From Hyphomicrobiales bacterium (GTDB lineage Bacteria; Pseudomonadota; Alphaproteobacteria; Rhizobiales; Beijerinckiaceae): a stretch of 7,561 bases of DNA. Below, one piece after another: positions 5,671-7,561 of this stretch. Every line of letters begins with the position of its first letter. Within the stretch, counting starts at the first letter, position 1. The stretch is from assembly GCA_947374125.1 (NCBI GenBank), contig CANCAR010000130.1, positions 1 to 7,561 of the forward strand. The letters run 5' to 3'. The notes beneath the pieces were generated by a model. That model saw only the letters and a list, made by a program, of their open reading frames with translations, made no database searches and had not been told where the DNA came from. The position numbers and the translations under genes are program-made.

Positions 5671-7034
5671 GCTGCATCTCCCATCCACACGCCAACAGGC
5701 GATTGTTCAGCCACATCTTTGTCTTGAAGTTTCCGGTAAAGCGTCGACCGCCCGAGGCCTAAAGCCTTGGCAGCCTTCCCAAGCGAGCCACAATGTTTTT
5801 GCGCACGCTCGATGAGTTCCGCCTCGATGTCGGCAAATGCCCTCAGACGCCCCGTTCCGTCGAAGAGTGCAAGCGATTCGCCTTCAACCTCTTCGCTGCT
5901 TTGGCGGGGCGGAATGACGTTGCTGGCTTCTGCCTCACCTACAAAATCAGCCTCGGTTAGCCAAGCCGAATTGGCACGTCCCACAGCCAGCCGGATCATG
6001 GCCTCGAATTCTGGGTAATTGCCGGACCATCGCCGCATCAAAAGTGCCTCGACGGCACCAGTGGTTAGCCCACGAATATCCCTGCCGCCTTCAGAAGCCA
6101 GCCGAAGTGCTGTTCGCTCGGCCAATATTGGCAGATCGAAAGGTCGTTCGCGAAGCGGTGGAATACGGATCGGGGTAACCGTTAGCCGATAGAACAAATC
6201 TTCACGGAAAGCACCGGAGCGGGCCAAATCAATCAGTCTCGTCCGGCTGCTCGCAATAAGGCGCGGCATTTTTGCCGATGGCGCGGTGATCATAGCGGTT
6301 TGAGCCAAAGCCATTTGTGCCGTTTCATCGAGACAATTGATCGATGAAAGATAAAGCGTGCCGCCCTTCACCCGTTCCATCGCCGCCATCAAACGCGCCA
6401 CTGCTTCGGCAGATCGAAGCATCGAACAATCAAGCGTCACGAATGGCTTTTTGCTTCTTGGGGATGATCCGTGCATCGCCCGCGCCAGAATGGCTTTGCC
6501 GGTGCCCAATTCGCCCTCAATTAATATCGGCAAATCGGCCCTTAACGCTTTTCCAGCGAGGTTAGCAATTCGTGCTATGCCGGGATCGCTTTCCGCTAAT
6601 GAAGAAAGGGTCAGATCATCCGAGGAAAGCCGGTGGTCACTCTCTACACCCGCCATGAGAGCCTTCAAACGTAGCGCGTTCATGATCGTAACATGAAGCC
6701 GTTCGATACCGACAGGCTTCACCGCAAAATCCGATGCGCCCGCCGAAATAGCACCCAGAACGCCATCAACGCCGCTCGGGCTAACGAGTGCAACCACCGG
6801 AATGCGTGAGCCCGCCGAGCGTAGTCGGTTGAGCACCGCCATGCCATCAAGATCCGGCATCACGAGGTCCAGCAAAACGATATCGATGCTTTTCGCTTCG
6901 CCTCCATTAAGAATCGTAAGCGCTTCTTCCCCGCTTTCAGCGATCCTCACGCCGTAGCCGAGACGCGTGATAATCCGATCTAGCAAAGCGCGATGCACCG
7001 GATCATCATCAACAACAAGTACTGTACTGAGCAT
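5667..7034 (-). CDS. NtrC-type response regulator with degenerate AAA+ domain (no GAFTGA)
   Basis: The 455 residues form three domains. The receiver domain (1-125) is intact: Asp9-Asp11 acidic cluster, phospho-acceptor Asp56 in LLDLVMP, Ser85 and Lys106 in VKP. The central domain (about 145-365) aligns with sigma-54 activator AAA+ modules: GELGTGK at 174-180, FREDLFYRL with Arg277 and Arg283, and PPLRER at 292-297. However, the stretch between PFVTLDC (197-203) and GGTLYLSSI (224-232) is about 15 residues short and has no GAFTGA loop. The Walker B Asp-Glu is Ser230-Ser231, and the sensor II Arg is replaced (GNYPEF, 338-343). A Fis-type helix-turn-helix (407-438, AAKALGLGRSTLYRKL) closes the protein. 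It probably binds DNA when phosphorylated but acts without sigma-54. No histidine kinase gene is in view. It is coupled to the downstream transpeptidase gene. Confidence 0.9.
   Translation of the reverse strand: MLSTVLVVDDDPVHRALLDRIITRLGYGVRIAESGEEALTILNGGEAKSIDIVLLDLVMPDLDGMAVLNRLRSAGSRIPVVALVSPSGVDGVLGAISAGASDFAVKPVGIERLHVTIMNALRLKALMAGVESDHRLSSDDLTLSSLAESDPGIARIANLAGKALRADLPILIEGELGTGKAILARAMHGSSPRSKKPFVTLDCSMLRSAEAVARLMAAMERVKGGTLYLSSINCLDETAQMALAQTAMITAPSAKMPRLIASSRTRLIDLARSGAFREDLFYRLTVTPIRIPPLRERPFDLPILAERTALRLASEGGRDIRGLTTGAVEALLMRRWSGNYPEFEAMIRLAVGRANSAWLTEADFVGEAEASNVIPPRQSSEEVEGESLALFDGTGRLRAFADIEAELIERAQKHCGSLGKAAKALGLGRSTLYRKLQDKDVAEQSPVGVWMGDAA
5678..5682 (-). promoter_or_regulatory. 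Shine-Dalgarno of the L,D-transpeptidase gene
   Basis: GGGAG on the minus strand lies 7 nt before the GTG at 5668-5670 and inside the last codons of the regulator gene. It favours this GTG over the one at 5686-5688 and indicates translational coupling. Confidence 0.65.
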
Positions 7035-7039
7035 TCTAA

Positions 7040-7064
7040 CCGTCCAACAGGGACGGATCGTCCC
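7040..7064 (-). promoter_or_regulatory. Overlapping inverted repeats in the regulator gene leader
   Basis: Two perfect 6-bp inverted repeats share sequence here. One has arms 7040-7045 and 7051-7056 (CCGTCC/GGACGG, 5-nt loop). The other has arms 7050-7055 and 7059-7064 (GGGACG/CGTCCC, 3-nt loop). They cannot form together. The first ends 5 nt before the ATG and covers the place of the ribosome-binding site. This may be an RNA switch or a DNA site with three GGACG half-sites. Confidence 0.45.
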
Positions 7065-7140
7065 GAATCAACAGGATTTTCTGCTGGTTTGGTAAAAGCC
7101 CCTTTAACAAAACATCAAAAAAGTGAGATTTTTCTTTTTC

Positions 7141-7179
7141 ATTGATCCAATCTCCGAAGCGGCCAATATTGGGATCAAT
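7141..7179. repeat. Inverted repeat between the regulator gene and the oligoendopeptidase gene
   Basis: ATTGATCC at 7141-7148 is the exact reverse complement of GGATCAAT at 7172-7179. Three more inner pairs (AAT 7149-7151 with ATT 7168-7170) can be added if one base is bulged. The spacer is 23 nt. It sits in the AT-rich part of the divergent region, so an operator for either gene is a reasonable reading. No T-tract follows, so it is not a terminator. Confidence 0.5.
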
Positions 7180-7184
7180 CTTAA

Positions 7185-7212
7185 TTGTCGGACGCCCCTC
7201 AAACTGTATTTT
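7185..7212 (+). promoter_or_regulatory. Weak candidate promoter for the oligoendopeptidase gene
   Basis: TTGTCG (7185-7190) and TATTTT (7207-7212) are spaced by 16 bp and point toward the ATG at 7232, leaving a leader of about 12 nt. Matches to the sigma-70 consensus are partial. It lies just after the inverted repeat at 7141-7179. Confidence 0.25.
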
Positions 7213-7231
7213 TGAAAGCAGCCCTCGAAAA

Positions 7232-7561
7232 ATGACTATGAAGCCCTTCCTCGCTCATCGCCCCGTCCCGCTTCTAGCGACCGATGCATCTGCCGCATCT
7301 TCTCCAAAAGATACTGAGCTTGGTGCATTGCCCGAGTGGAATCTCGCAGATTTGTACACCAGCATGGACGCGCCAGAGTTTCAGGCAGATTTTGCGAAAG
7401 TTGAAAGCGCGACCAAATCCTTTGTCACGCAATTCAAAGGTAAACTCGATTCGCTGGCGCGGGCGGCGGATGCGTCAAGCCGCCTCGTTGAAGCCGTCAA
7501 AGCCTATGAAGCCATTGATGATCGCATCGGGCGCATTTTGTCCTATGCCGGTCTTGTTTAT
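7232..7561 (+). CDS. pepF: Oligoendopeptidase F (M3 family), N-terminal fragment
   Basis: The frame is open from ATG 7232 to the window edge (110 residues) and continues beyond it. After a variable 30-residue lead, LGALPEWNLADLYTSMDAPEF (about 31-51) is the typical opening of M3B oligoendopeptidase F proteins. It is followed by a helical stretch with FKGKLDSLARAA (74-85) and a YEAIDDRIGRILSYAGLVY segment at the edge, which is also family-typical. The zinc-binding HEXXH motif would lie far downstream and cannot be seen. PepF enzymes are cytoplasmic metallopeptidases that cut short peptides. A second in-frame ATG at 7238 is equally possible as start, and neither has a strong Shine-Dalgarno. The gene is transcribed away from the regulator gene across a region of about 197 bp. 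Confidence 0.85.
   Translation, partial: MTMKPFLAHRPVPLLATDASAASSPKDTELGALPEWNLADLYTSMDAPEFQADFAKVESATKSFVTQFKGKLDSLARAADASSRLVEAVKAYEAIDDRIGRILSYAGLVY

Noticed and set aside
5667..7034. Annotation of the regulator as a functional sigma-54-dependent activator
   Set aside because: The overall domain order suggests it, but the GAFTGA loop, Walker B Asp-Glu and sensor II Arg are absent.
7065..7140. Sigma-70 promoter for the regulator gene in the AT-rich tract
   Set aside because: A TTGATG hexamer exists on the minus strand (7113-7118), but no acceptable -10 lies 16-18 bp downstream.

Overview
The window looks like ordinary chromosome of an alphaproteobacterium. Three things point there: the gene pair encoding a divergent polysaccharide deacetylase followed by RppH, the alphaproteobacterial style of the threonine dehydrogenase, and a periplasmic L,D-transpeptidase with a YcbB-like scaffold. 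Base composition is moderately GC-rich by eye. The order (Hyphomicrobiales, Sphingomonadales or other) cannot be settled from the sequence alone. No tRNA, rRNA, insertion sequence, CRISPR array or prophage gene is visible.

Layout, left to right. Positions 1-303 hold the 3' end of a divergent polysaccharide deacetylase gene on the plus strand. It overlaps rppH (303-803), an RNA pyrophosphohydrolase, by one base. Four bases further on, a convergent minus-strand gene (808-1716) encodes a DMT/EamA-family membrane exporter. Then follows the minus-strand pair kbl-tdh (4109 down to 1815), which converts L-threonine to glycine and acetyl-CoA. Next is a second minus-strand unit: a response regulator of NtrC architecture (7034 down to 5667), translationally coupled to a secreted L,D-transpeptidase gene (5670 down to 4207). 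A divergent intergenic region of about 200 bp separates this from the 5' part of an oligoendopeptidase F gene, which starts at 7232 and runs off the window.

The genes group into three functional sets: envelope and RNA turnover at the left edge, threonine catabolism in the middle, and peptidoglycan cross-linking under a probable two-component regulator on the right. The regulator-transpeptidase coupling suggests that transpeptidase dosage follows the regulator, but this is inference.

Two points stand out. First, the NtrC-like regulator keeps its receiver and Fis-type DNA-binding domains, but its central AAA+ domain has no GAFTGA loop, no Walker B Asp-Glu and no sensor II Arg. It is therefore unlikely to work as a sigma-54 activator. 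Second, the threonine dehydrogenase keeps its catalytic zinc site but has lost all four structural-zinc cysteines, and the loop concerned carries an exact 9-bp tandem repeat. The intergenic regions also hold several inverted or direct repeats that may be operators or RNA structures.
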